Part shown: positions 48,883 to 60,124 of the stretch, piece after piece
Numbering within the stretch: the first letter of the stretch is position 1
Layout of the letters: each line of letters opens with the position of its first letter
Assembly (NCBI GenBank): GCA_019633425.1
Contig: WSUB01000054.1
Coordinates: forward strand, 62,001-126,000
DNA length: 64,000 nucleotides
Direction of reading: 5' to 3'
DNA from: Tulasnella sp. 424
Taxonomy: Eukaryota; Basidiomycota; Agaricomycetes; Cantharellales; Tulasnellaceae
Translations under genes and position numbers: made by a program
Notes under the pieces: model-generated
Databases searched by the model: none
What the model was told of the DNA's origin: nothing
What the model saw: only the letters and a program-made list of their open reading frames with translations

Positions 48883-50561
48883 GGAGTCGTTAGAGGTAGG
48901 ATCGTGGCCGACGAAAGGCTCATCGAATTCCATCCCAGATCTCTCCCCACCCCCGTACAGAGTAAGGGACTCGATTGATGAAAGTTCCTCGTCTGGTTCT
49001 TGGAGGTGTTTCGGGTTCTGCTCAGAGGATATACTTGCTATGAAATCCCATTGCAATGAGCCGGGCCACCAGTTACTCACCCTACTCTCCGGAGGTGACG
49101 TCCATCGAGTGTTTCTTCGGGTTGCCATCGCGAAGGTCCACCTGGAGTAGGCCTGCGTTTGCTTCGTACTAAGTTCCTCATGCACGAGCTGGTGAGGAAA
49201 GGTCAATACACCAACTATGTGACTCCGCAGAACGGGAACAAGTCGACCTCTTTCCACCGTTGGATCTCAGCTGGATTATATCCTTCTTCGATCAAAATGG
49301 GCGTCCAGGAATCACAAAGTCGTTTCAAGTTCTCTTCGGTGAGTTGGCAAATCCACAGATGTTCCGGTGGTATCCCTGCCGAAAATCGTGAAATCGTTGG
49401 GGATATAAGTAGGACATCCTTAACATCGAGGGTTTCGAATGAAAACGTCACTAACGTGGTGGGAAGAGGCAGACCGGAAGGTTAAGCCAGCGTAATCTGA
49501 AGCTCTCCGCGTCGAAGTTCGGATTGGCTTCGAGAAGTTCCGGATAATACATCCAAGCGTCCTCAGAACCTCCCCTTTTTCTATAAAGAAAGACGGAGAG
49601 GTAAGATTTCTTGCCAATAGCGTTTCGAAGCAAGAATGACAAACTTCATAGCTTTATCGACCAAGGACATGACCTTCTGAAGCTGATAGCCGGGAGGGTC
49701 ATCTCTTGGCCCGAACTCTGGCATGGGTACAAAAATCTCTTCTCCGCGTTCGTCTTTGCCCTGACATTGAAAGAGAAACATGGAAGGCTTGAAGAGCATG
49801 ATGATCCCGCCCGGCCGCAGGATTCTAGCCATTTCATAAAGGAAGTCGGGATAGTCGTCGATGCCGTGATCGATGGCCCTTGCATGAATGATGTCAAAGT
49901 AGTTCACGTAATGCCCGAGTCTGAGGTTAACGTCGTCTTGCTCAAACCTGAGGAGGGCATAGTCGGTGCGTTACGAAAGATCAACGAGGCTCAGGGTACA
50001 AGTAAGAAAAGAGAGAGCTGACTTGCAATTCACGGGAATTTCTCTTTAGAAGCGAGCATTGGACCAAGTCAGCTAGATACGGGGTCTGCCGCGCAACAAG
50101 GACTGGCCTGTTCATCGGAGGTTTTTGATAGTCGATACCTAGCACTTCAGCGTGAGGGAAAGCCTCTGCGATCTCGATCGCCCTGTAAATACGACAGGCT
50201 TAAATACAAGCGACCCTTTGGAGTCTGGTCCAAAACCATCCGACGCACCACTTTCCTGAGCCAGTCCCTATGTCGACGACTCTTGGAGCCGACCCATCGG
50301 CCCTGGGACCAAGCATTTGAGGGATGAGGTCCCCAAGGTAGCTTTGATAGCAAAGGCCGACAGCCTCTCGAAGCGCGTCGTGCTGTATATCCCAACGGTC
50401 GTACTCTTCTTGATCCTAAGCAAAGTGAAGTAGACATGCGACAGGAAACAAGCTAAAATCAATAATAAGAGCCGACACCTCTAACATGGACCAGGTAAAA
50501 TTCTGAGCACGGACAATCGGCATCTTGAACCACCTGTTCCTGACGACGAAACCCCGTCCAT
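48871..50561 (-). CDS. SAM-dependent methyltransferase MT5
   Basis: Copy with the conserved ATG (50561). Core segments: EEYDRWDIQHDALREAVGL, VVDIGTGSGK, YFDIIHARAIDHGIDDYP, YEMARILRPGGIIMLFKP, DPPGYQLQKVMSLVDKAM, NPNFDAESFRLRWLNLPV, IPPEHLWICQLTEENL, QLVHEELSTKQTQAYSRWTF and the long last exon ending SNDSPGS. The donor after the LFPP exon is GTTAGT rather than the GTGAGT of the other copies. This is still compatible with splicing but weaker; without splicing the frame stops at once. Probably functional. It sits directly 3' of the intact helicase H4. Confidence 0.68.
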
Positions 50562-51272
50562 GTCTAATTTCCCATTTCCAGATAATGCTCCTATGAGGGA
50601 ACCGGGGAGAGGCGGGGGACAGGAAAGAGGAATGTCAACCATCAGAATCGGGACTGGTGATTTAGAAACGCGGGAATGGGCGAACTCTGGATCCGCCCTT
50701 GCTTCTGCAAGCGCACCGGTACCGGTACCGGTATACATAAACACCCTGGATGTCGGTTCTTGTGGTTGCAAAGAAGTGTAGAGCGTTGAGCAGGTCCTGA
50801 TGAGCACGATGGTGATGGAGGGATGGAGGCTGTGATGCGGGTGAAAATGCAGCCACAATTGCCCTCCCGCACCTCGGTTACCCATGGCCGGTCCTGACAA
50901 CATCACACAGAAACTGCGAATGTAAACTGGTTCTCACCGACATAGACCTGAGAGCATCCGACTCAAGGGTTCCCACGAGGCGTTCGAAACATGAGTAACC
51001 TCACAAGAATTGAAGCGGGGAAAGTAGAATGATGGGCCTCGTCCTGGACCTCGTGTCGGCTCCTCTCCTCACGGTCGAGTTTAGATGCGGAGCAGATGAT
51101 TATCGATGACAATCATCTCTTGATAGCCTTGATCGAAACTCTGATTCGAGACCTTAGAATGAGGCATGTGCAACGTTTAAAGGAGGACCGGGCCCGAGGA
51201 CCTAGCCCCAAATGGAACTTCTAGACGAAAACAGTATATACAGACCCGCCACAACCTTAAGAACAGTACTGC
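50562..51272. other. Upstream region of MT5
   Basis: Common MT 5' block and spacer to the stop of H4. The block includes three tandem ACCGGT hexamers at 50715-50732 (reduced or degenerate in the other copies) just before gtatacata. The long open minus frame seen across this block in MT5 is not confirmed as coding. Confidence 0.45.
50715..50732. repeat. (ACCGGT)3 tandem hexamer
   Basis: Three exact ACCGGT units followed by atacata. The same place has about two units in MT4 (near 47086), degenerate units in MT3 (near 37632) and none in MT1/MT2. It is a small polymorphic repeat in the common 5' block. Confidence 0.7.
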
Positions 51273-54200
51273 TCAGCGTTTCTTTGTCGGACCCCGTGTG
51301 CCGAACACTTCCACTAAATCATTCAACCGGGCTTCTTTCTTTTGTCGATGCGTCTCATTTCGGCGAGTTCCTGAGAAAGCCTGCGATCGCGGTAAGATAA
51401 TGCCCGCAAATCGAGATAGATTCGATGATGTCTTTACCTGTTCTACAAGCAGTTGTTTCCTTTCCTGAATCGCCAGGACTCGAGTTTCCACTGTATCATC
51501 TGCCACCATTTGATAGACATGGACATCCTTCGTTTGGCCTGTCGAAATTTGAGGGACCGGTATTATTACACAACTCGTGCCGAATGGGGAACCCGGCGTG
51601 CAGTAGCTTACCGATTCGATTAACGCGGTCGATAGCCTGAAGCTCGATCGCACTCTAATGAAAGTGATTTCAGCAAGATTAGCTCACAGGTCAATCTCGA
51701 AGCGGAGAACTCAGTGCCGTACCTGCCACCAAGGGTCCATCTACGAGATCGCACCCTGTCATCAGAACATCTCTGGAACCAGCCAAAAAGCGTGGACAAT
51801 GCTCACCAGAAAGACCCGAGAAGCTGCTGTAAGGTTCAAACCGAGCGCACCCGCCTTCAGCGATATCAACATCACAACAGGAACCTGCGGGACCGCTCGA
51901 CCGATAGCAGAGGCCTTGCCCTTGCCCTTCGAGCGGCGAGTCTGAACTGGAAACTCGTCTTCAGACTCCGTTTCATTCGGATCTTTCAGAGGTACAGCAA
52001 ATTGTTTGAGTACTGCCGCTCGTTGCTTTTGAGGCATAGAGCCATCAAACCGAGCATAGGGTATCCTGAAGGAACCTTGTCAGGACCTAAATGTAATTGA
52101 GACATATTTTACTCACTTCGCGAGGTCCAACTGGACGGCAATCTGGTCGAGGAAGCTTGTAAACTGCGAGAACACCAATGACTTCTCAGTTGACGGGATG
52201 TGTTGCAAAAGAGATATCAAGTGTTGGATCTTTGAAGACGGCGGCGGCGGAGGGGGAAGTTCAAAACCCTCATCGTTATCCAAAGCGTCATAATCAGCCT
52301 CCTCATCGTCTTCGAAGTCTTCTTCCGGCGGAGGAGGGGGTGGCTCAATGAGGTCCCCTTCGGCTACTATACCCCGGTCCTGAAAGATTTGCACATCAAG
52401 GCGCGAAAATCAGAGAAGCACAGGGCCGAGCCGGAGAAGGAATCCTCACCATTGGACACTTTTGTTGCCGGGAGATGACCTGCGGTAATAAAATCTTCCG
52501 TTCGGCCTCGGCATGAACTAGATGCCGAGAAGGTTGTCCTCACCTCACGAATGCATTCGAAACAGAAATAATGACTGCATGGTAGAATTCGGGGATTATT
52601 GAGGACGTCAAAGCAGATGCTGCATTCCTCGGCGTCTTGGATGGCTTGCCAAAGGGTCGCTTGCAACATCACGACCTCCTCTCCGGTAAGAGCGTGGCTT
52701 GGGGGATGAGCAGCTGCGTCATTCGCATTATTCGACTTCCGGAGGTCCTTGAAGATACAGCGTTTTACTCGTGTCACTTCGCATGTCTTTCGAACGAACG
52801 AGCAAGAGTCCATACCTCGAGGTAATTTGCCGGAATTAAGGAAGGGTGAAGAACCAGCTGCCGAAGCCTTGTGAGCATGCTCAGCACGTTGGCTGCCATA
52901 GGCATCTATTACCAATACGTCATTCGCGTGAGCATGCGTTCAGGGACTTGAAGAGAAGCTGTGAACATACGTCGCCTGCTGGCTGGTGCGTGGCGTTTCC
53001 AGCACCTAGGAAGTCCTCGAACCTTCGTTGCCTAGGAATTGGAAATCAGCATAGGTCCGGCTGAACAGTTTGATTGGCATACGATTCGTGGAAGATATCG
53101 TCATAAAGCCTCCTCTCCTGGTCATTCAATGCTACACGGACTACCGTAACTTCAACTGGCGGCAGCGGCACGAGTGGTTTACCGTCCTTGTCACGCATCT
53201 GCCAACGCCGATGTAAGCACAACGAAGAGGGATATCAGCGATTAACCCACCTCTTTAGTCCGTCGCAGACAAATGGACGACATGAGTGCCTGGGTAGGGT
53301 GGTGTGAAATGAGTATTTGTCGGCAATAGTGGTCGTAGACAACATACCTTTAGCAAGACCGCTGCCTGTGGGTCAGCCTTGGAAAGCGGTCGGCCTAACA
53401 GCCGGTTGAAATATTCGTGTTGATCTAGAGGAGTGCAGACCTTGAGGAACTTGAGCAAGGACCCGAGGTCCTACAAAACAAGATATCAGTCTCCACGACA
53501 CTTGCTCAACAACCGAGTGACCACCAAACGACGCACATTGGGCGAATTGATCTAACGGGGAGAAAGTCAAGGCGTGAGCGCACCGCATGCAGGATGAGAT
53601 ATTTTCAGACTGACAATAGGAGTCCCAGTAACAACCCATCGCCTCTCAGCCTCCAATTCGCAGAGCGCTTGAGAGGTCTTGGTCTTCGGATTCCGGATAT
53701 TGTGGCCCTCGTCGAGAATGATACGCTAAATGAATGCGGGGCGATAAGCGGTACGCTTGGAATGCCCAGAAAACCAAATCGCACCTTCCACTTCACGCCA
53801 AACAGTCCCCCATCAGTCCTGGCTTTCTTATTTGCGGGAGCAGCCGGCTTGCTGCCCTTCCAATCGCGAGAGACCGTCTCATAGGTGGTAATCACGACGT
53901 CATAACGTCCTAGCGCTTCTGCGGCCGCGGCGCGTCCGTCACCGTGATAAACGTAGGTGCGAAGAGTCCCTTCAGTAACATGATCGTCGATTTGGGTTGT
54001 CCAATTGGACAGCACAGAGAGGGGGACAACTGGTGTAACGAAGGTCAGCCGGTGATGATCACCCAAAGCGGCATAACACTCACCGATGAGAGTAGCATTG
54101 CTAAAGGCACTTGGGACGTCATCCAAAGTTGCAATGATCAAGGAGAGCATCGTAAGGGTTTTTCCAAGTCCTACGATATCAATCGCGCATTTCAGCCTCG

Positions 54201-56524
54201 CACATTTGGCGACGAAATCAGAGGCCACAGCTTACCCATCGAGTCGGCCATGATTGCACCACGACCGATGGCGGGGACAGCAGACTGAGGAGTCTTTGTG
54301 GCGATGTTGAAGTAATAAGCCTGTAGGAGCCATCAAACAATCAGCCTCCATCGGGAAACGCACTCGAAAAGAGACGTACCTGCTGCCCATTCTTCTTAAA
54401 TTGCCAGAATTGCACTGGTGGAGCCGTTTCCGTTTTAGGCAATGCTGGACTTTCGTGCTCAATGCACCAACGAAGACCTTGGAGCTATCCGGAGAATCCC
54501 TCAGAACCTACGTTTCGCACAGGGTGAGGTTCGTCATACCTGATGTCGAAGTAAGTCGTTTTTAAGCTGGCCTTTTGCCTTACTGGGAGGATCCTCGTGA
54601 AGAGGCAGCTCGAGGATGTCTTCACCGCACAGCGCATCCTACGATTGGGGGGGAAGTCAGTACAGCGGAGCCGTAGCCAGTGACGTTCCTCAATCGTTAC
54701 CAGAACAGTCGCCCGTCGCGCAGAATCGTCAACTTTTGCCAAGCCAGCCATCATCCTGCTCAGCTCTAACGCCTTCTGCGAATCTAGGAGCTGTTGTTGC
54801 TGAAGCTGCGATGCCCCGTTAGACGGTCCGGCAGCTGCTGCGGAAGCATCCTTTTGGCCTTTCTTGGGCGACAAGCTTGTGCCTGCGACGCCTGTCTGGT
54901 TCGGAGGTTGATTGAACCCTCGTTGACCTGGAGTGGCCCAAAACAAGAGAGGTTCTAGTTCTCTTCGACGAGCGGGGTTCGACGGTCCACAAATGTTGAG
55001 AGTCCTAAGCGGAGTTGAAAAAGTGTGAGACGGAGATACACGATTTTTATTTCGTCTCCAAGTGAGACGTACATGGCTAAATCATAGGCAAAGCGCCCGC
55101 TCACTGGTACAAAGACTTGGTAAGCAGAGATTCTAATGGTTCGTCGCAGTTGGGCGCCGCTTACTATTGCCGTTTTTCATCACCCCTTCCACCGAGACAC
55201 GACCCTGGTCCATCAGAGGCGCCAACTTGGCGGCCACTTACACACCAGTTCATCAGTACCAAAGCGACGGATGGAGCCAAATTAGACTATACCGGGTCGA
55301 GGGAGATGCCCGACTTGGGTTTCACTCGCATTGAGAACCCGAATGGCGTTCCTGAAGGCAGAAGCGTCAGGTGAATAGGTAGCACCCCAGGTGTCAAAGC
55401 ACAGGTGCTCACGAATCATATCGATTGGTCGGTTCACGAACCACAGACACCAATTCTCCAGCACCGACCATACCCTAGTCGTTTGGTAGATGTAAGGTCA
55501 AAGCTCAGGTCACGGGGGGGCCAAAAAGCACATACCCTGTAATACTGAACGCCAACGATTTTAGTTGGGAAAGCGACGTATACCTCGTCAGCCTCATAAG
55601 CTTGTTCGTTGTTTGCAGCATCGAGATCTTCTTCAGCGACGATTTGGGTTGCGGGAGGTGCAACAGAATCGTTGCGCTGGAGACTCGCGCTCGAACTGGA
55701 TGCCGAGACTTGTGGTTCCTCTGTAGCAGGTCGTTTTCTCTTCTTGGAGGTCTGAGTTTGCGGGTCCGCTGTAACTTGTGCAGTCGACGAGCTTGCAACA
55801 ACAGTGGTGGCTGATCCCCCTGCAGCTGCCGACGAAGACGCGACGGGGGTGGTGGTTGGAGCGACGTACGACCCAATCCGACCAGCATTGATATCTGCTG
55901 TCACTCGAGCCCTATCCTCGGTCCTTTTGGCGCGATTGACATCGGGAGGGCGGTAGGGGTTGGGCATGGAGGGTCAGTCCCTATACTGTGTGGATACGGG
56001 CGAAATATTTCGTACCTGAGACCATAAAAACCGGGGATTTTATCTGCGCCTTTGCTTTTCATTGCTTTGAGCATCGCTGAAGTGACGCAGCCCCTACACG
56101 TGCATGTTAGAGTTCGATAATAACTTCACTCAGGCGAGGACTTGCCAGTGGCGCCACTCTGTTTCGGTCTCTCCTGGTTCATATCGGCTTGGGACCTCTT
56201 TACCATGGCGCAAGCTGTCGACCTCGATTTTGCCGCCACAAGCCCCCGTGCCTACCCGAATGTCAGTCTAAAGGCATTTGGGAGGTCTCTAGCGAGCTCA
56301 CGTACCTCTGCACGTTGCTCTAGAGGACCGAGAGTACTGGAAAAAAAGAGAGGTGGATTAGGATTTGGACCGCGCCCTGACCGCGTCATTCCGCCCACCT
56401 CGATCTTGTGAGGCAAAGGCTTGTCGCTAGAGGACGAGCTGGTACTATAAGATGTCTTTTGGTAAGGGTAGGAAGTGTAGGTGCTGTAGGTCGAGCGACC
56501 GCGTCCTCGTCCTCTCCAAGCCAT
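51273..56524 (-). CDS. RAD5/HLTF-like SNF2 helicase with HIRAN and RING domains (H4, apparently intact)
   Basis: ATP-driven DNA translocase and likely ubiquitin ligase of the Rad5/HLTF family, which act in post-replication repair. In order: RG/Ser-rich N-terminus ([16 protein letters not shown]); exons [20 protein letters not shown] and [22 protein letters not shown] ([37 protein letters not shown]); a low-complexity linker; [37 protein letters not shown]; Walker [13 protein letters not shown] (Lys codon 54160-54162); [27 protein letters not shown]; motif [40 protein letters not shown] ending in CPMD; acidic/poly-Pro insert; [63 protein letters not shown]; stop after RGPTKKR. Start 56524 is preferred over 55967 because copies H1/H2 show the latter lies in an intron. 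Confidence 0.85.
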
Positions 56525-57296
56525 GGTTGAAGTGGTTGAAAGGTCGTTGAGGAGAGAGACGGAATTTGATCCGCATTCAAACCCCGCACACGCCAAACAA
56601 ACCAAACGCGTGCTCGCGCTCCGCACCACCGGGTCCTCTCATTTCAGCGCAGCCGAAGGATGAATCATATCTCCAACTTTGGGAGAGGAGAAAATAGCCA
56701 ATTGCTTGCATCGTCAGAACTGTCGCTGCTGAATGCTATGATGCCTCAAGTTCTCATGGTAGCCCTCCTATGGACGTGATTTCTCCGTCCTGACTCTAGC
56801 GACATCCTTCAACTTGAATCTCGCGAGATATTGAAGCTCAACGTCCCCTTGAAAAGTGCACACAAATCCCTTCGGAAGCATGCCGCCGAACTGCTTTTTC
56901 TCGGGTAAAAATATAACCCGCTGATTTGATAGCCTTGCAATTTCGAGCAATATCCACTCGATTTGCTAGTCGAAAGTCCGAATTTAGAACAGCCGAGCGG
57001 AGTGCCTTGGGGGGAGAGGACTGTGCCTAACTCGTCTCTGAGCTGCATCTAGTAGCTATCATACGAAGAGAGCTCTATAAGAACAGAAATCGAGAGTGGG
57101 TACGTGTCCATGTCTAGGAGAGTGGTTAAACGCCGTCATCTCCGTCAGGGGTGTGGCGTTTATTTGGCCGCTTTCATTCCTGTTCAGACTGAAAATCTCT
57201 TCCCATCAACCTCATTCCTCTGACTTCTCCAGTTTCGGCCTTTTGGCACCACACCCCCCACCCTCATTTCCTAGATACCGCACCCGAGTTTCAAGC
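56525..57296. other. Intergenic, divergent promoters of H4 and the G-patch gene
   Basis: 0.77 kb between two divergent genes. A 60-codon minus frame at 56768-56950 (with FLPEKKQFGGMLPKGF and ELQYLARFKLKDVARV) has a protein-like look but no recognised family and no clear partner exon. It could be a gene remnant. No repeats or RNA genes seen. Confidence 0.4.
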
Positions 57297-58618
57297 ATGC
57301 CGTTGGATGCAGCAACTCACTTGGCCTCTCAAGGATGGGGAGGTGCAGGCAAGCCCCTTCGTGCCGGACCCAACGCGCTTGCCAGACCGATAGTTGGTGT
57401 TCAGAAGAAGACTCTTGGAGGAGTAGGAAAGGATAGGGACGACGCATTCGCATTTTGGGACCAGTTGAGTTATCTCGGTTCGACTCTTGTCCACACCCCT
57501 TACTTAGGCTGACTGTGCGCCGCATTGGCCTGACTTCGTGCTTGCAGCGTGTACGCGGTTTCAGCGCAGAGCATAAAAATCAAACTGCACAACGATTCGG
57601 ACACGGAGGAGGAGCCTTCGACAAGAGCCAGCTCTAGCCCTCCGCCACCGCAAATCGATAGGACTTCCACCGGATTGATCTCCAATAGGCGGCCAACAGG
57701 GTCTCAGACCCCCACCATCTCGACCTCGACATCTGGAACCTCAACGCCAGTCACACCTGGACCGCCTCCATCAGGTCCTCGGGTTAGTCTCATGGCAGAG
57801 GCGAAGAAACAGGCCGCGCGGCTGGAGCTTTACCGTCGATTTTACGTCGGTCCTGTCATTGGACCTGACCACGACATGTCCGAGTCCAGCTCACCCTCCA
57901 GCAACGAAGATGGCAGTCCCAGCCTTTCTCCATCGTCCGAGGCTGAAGATCCATCCACGTCGACCTCTGGTCCGAGTTCGTCGATTGTTGTGGATGAAGT
58001 GGATGCAGAGGCGGAGACCAGAGCAGCGAGGGTGGCGAAGAAGGCAGCTCGAGAGGCCAAGCGACAGCGGAAGGAAGAGAAGAAGCGGCGGAAAGCGGAG
58101 AGAGCTGCGTCGAAAGAGAGGGATTTGAAGAAAGCCAAGGAGAAGCAGAAACATCGTGAAGACGATGTCCAGCCCACCGCAAGCTGCACTGCACCGGAAT
58201 CGGAGAATACTGGCAAAAAGCGGAAACGAGACGAAGATGGCGAAGAGGCTGGAGCGAGCACCGACACCAAGGGCAGACCTGTCTCTCCCGGAAGGAAGAA
58301 GAAACGGGTCAAGCTCATCATGTCCGACCCTCCGCCGCCTGTCAAGTATGCTCCATCGCCAAATCCTTGCGAAAAGAAAGGCATTCTTCGTGCACCAACT
58401 TCTGATCCAGCTTCGACCAAGGAGCAGAGTGGGAGTGATGGAGAGAAGGGCAAACGGGTGACTTTCACAAAAACGGTTATCAGTCATACGGTTGAGAGAT
58501 GGTGGGAGGAGGTGAGCTTTTCCGGCCGTCTGCGGGTTTCGAAACCCTGGGGACGTCGACCTGTACTCATCCTGCAAACGTTCGTCTTTAGGCTGGTTGG
58601 TCCGATGATGGGATATGA
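57297..58618 (+). CDS. G-patch domain nucleolar protein (Tma23/GPATCH4-like)
   Basis: Three exons (57297-57463, 57548-58511, 58592-58618) give 385 residues. The N-terminus is a G-patch: ATHLASQGWGGAGKPLRAG, then LARPIVGVQKKTLGGVGK, then a Trp-containing helix DDAFAFWDHVYAV. This layout (G-patch at the very start, then a W-rich helix) matches yeast Tma23 and animal GPATCH4, which act in ribosome biogenesis. The middle is Ser/Pro-rich, with a helix (AEAKKQAARLELYRRFYVG), then a long acidic and Lys/Arg-rich charged region typical of nucleolar proteins (KKRKRDEDG, RKKKRVKLIM). A last conserved patch RVTFTKTVISHTVERWWEE precedes a short tail. The first intron has donor GTTGAG. G-patch proteins usually bind and activate DEAH helicases; the partner is not known here. 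Confidence 0.82.
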
Positions 58619-60124
58619 TTTACCGTGCTGTATGCTAGACTCTCCGAGCTTAATGCACCGTTTTCATATGGTTCTCAGGCCAAAGTTCGGTCAGCGAATG
58701 TCAGTGGGACGCCGTTTCCTTTACAAGCCAGGGAGCCATCGATCGCCACACCCCGCAATTCGCCCGGTTGTCTATGAGAGTGGGCCAATTTCCACGGAGC
58801 ACGGACCACCGTGACACGCTTCCAGAGTTCCGAAGGCGGGGACTTGAGAATCCCGCCATTCCCCGATGATGCTGAAGACTCGCTTGGCGTCGATACTGCA
58901 CTTCGCCGGACCTTTGGAGGCTTGTGAGGCCTCCGGACAACGTGAAGCAAGAAGAGGAAGATGTTTGCAGAGTTGGGATGATTGTATAAACCAGCAGAAC
59001 GGGTCGGTCATTGAGATAAGAGGTCGAGGAACAATGCACGTCTGGGCAGCCAGTGACCTCTTCGTAGGGTAGGAGTCTTGTTTTATTACTGCTGGATTAC
59101 TAGAGTCGCATAATACGTCGGGCCCTTTGCCGGTTTGGAAGAGCAGCTTATTGTGAGTAGATGAGGGCCGGACCGCCGTACCCGAACTCATTAATTTCGA
59201 AAACTCGACATTTCAGGTGGGTCTAAGGCGCACGCAAGTATCCGTGACGTTAAATGAGCAACACAGCATTCGTCAGGAGGCTAGGCGAGTGACAAAATAG
59301 CCTCGATGCGAGTGGTCCGGTCAACGGTCGTGTGACCAGGTTTGAAACACTGCACCGACTACTACGTCAGTAATACGTCCCCAAGTGCGCAGGCGCCGAC
59401 TCACTAAATTAAACGCGGTATAGGAAAATGCGTACAACGCCGAATCCTCGGAAGAGCATCTTGATAAGCTGCTGTCCGATCCACCTCCAGGGGATATAGC
59501 AGCGAAACGGTTGAAAAGGAAACCTCACTGTTTGCCATCCAAAACCTTCAATTGCAACAAGAACGCTAACCTCTGCAATAGCTATTTATGCTTATCATCC
59601 TAAAGGTCTCCGATCCAGTGACGTCACCTGTACCCATTACTCTCAAGAGGTGCAGTGTGGCTGTCGGCGTTGACGTCCTCGGGGCAAATCACACCAAACT
59701 CCCTCGACCTAGTGACTACATTGTGAATCCTCAAATAGCGTCGCTTGCTTTCCTTCAAATCCGCTGGGTCATTACGTCGATGCGTACACTCACGCACTCA
59801 AGTCACAGGGGAGCCAGCCGGTGCCCGTCCTCTGCCTCGGATCTTGCTTGCTCCCTGAAGTGCTGTTTAACGCCGTCCTGCCAAAGCACCCCATGACCAT
59901 GGGGACGTGGCTTTCTCCCACTGCTGAGATTCGGAGGGGACGCGTCGTCCTTGGGAGTCCTAGGGTGAACGAGCGTATCACCTTGCAAACACGCTGCACG
60001 TGGGTGGGGTACCAAAATCCTCATTTATACCGGGTGGGAAGCAGCAAGGCCCATCGCGTCTGAAGGCGTTCCACCACCCTCCCTCCTCCTTCAACCCATT
60101 CCATCCCGTTCCTTCGTCCCAAAG
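58619..60124. other. Intergenic region between the G-patch gene and Urc1
   Basis: 1.5 kb. At 58675-58920 the plus strand holds codon-like sequence in one frame (KVRSANVSGTPFPLQ, then after a stop, EWANFHGARTTVTRFQSSEG and IPPFPDDAEDSLGVD). A shifted frame continues (PPDNVKQEEEDVCRVG). It looks like the debris of a gene end, family unknown. 59,000-60,124 has no recognisable gene; it should contain the Urc1 promoter, including a TGACGTCA palindrome at 59619. Confidence 0.4.
59619..59626. promoter_or_regulatory. TGACGTCA palindrome (CRE-type site)
   Basis: Perfect eight-base CRE/ATF consensus about 500 bp upstream of the Urc1 start codon. bZIP factors of the ATF/CREB type bind this sequence in fungi. 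A single site of this length can occur by chance, so function is only suggested. Confidence 0.35.

Larger units (their letters stand above)
26473..56524 (-). repeat. Segmental array of methyltransferase/helicase units
   Basis: Four tandem units in one orientation, each made of a methyltransferase gene, a RAD5-like helicase and a spacer: 26473-35783, 35784-45229, 45230-48870 and 48871-56524. The second is 9446 bp. The third is only 3641 bp because about 5.8 kb is missing from its helicase and spacer. An extra methyltransferase (MT1, 24028-25609) lies to the left. Alignment by eye shows long near-identical blocks, interrupted by small indels, one ~620 bp insertion in unit 1 and a ~390 bp deletion in its helicase. 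Confidence 0.85.

Noticed and set aside
55434..55967. Start of helicase H4 at the ATG 55967
   Set aside because: H1 and H2 have GTG there and diverge immediately after. The conserved exon begins later and joins in phase to exons reaching ATG 56524.
56768..56950. 60-codon minus-strand frame as a gene
   Set aside because: Protein-like in composition, but no family, no partner exon and no duplicate. Recorded only in the intergenic entry.
58772..59191. 139-codon minus-strand frame
   Set aside because: Composition is unlike neighbouring genes, it lies opposite the codon-like plus-strand debris, and it has no recognisable motif.
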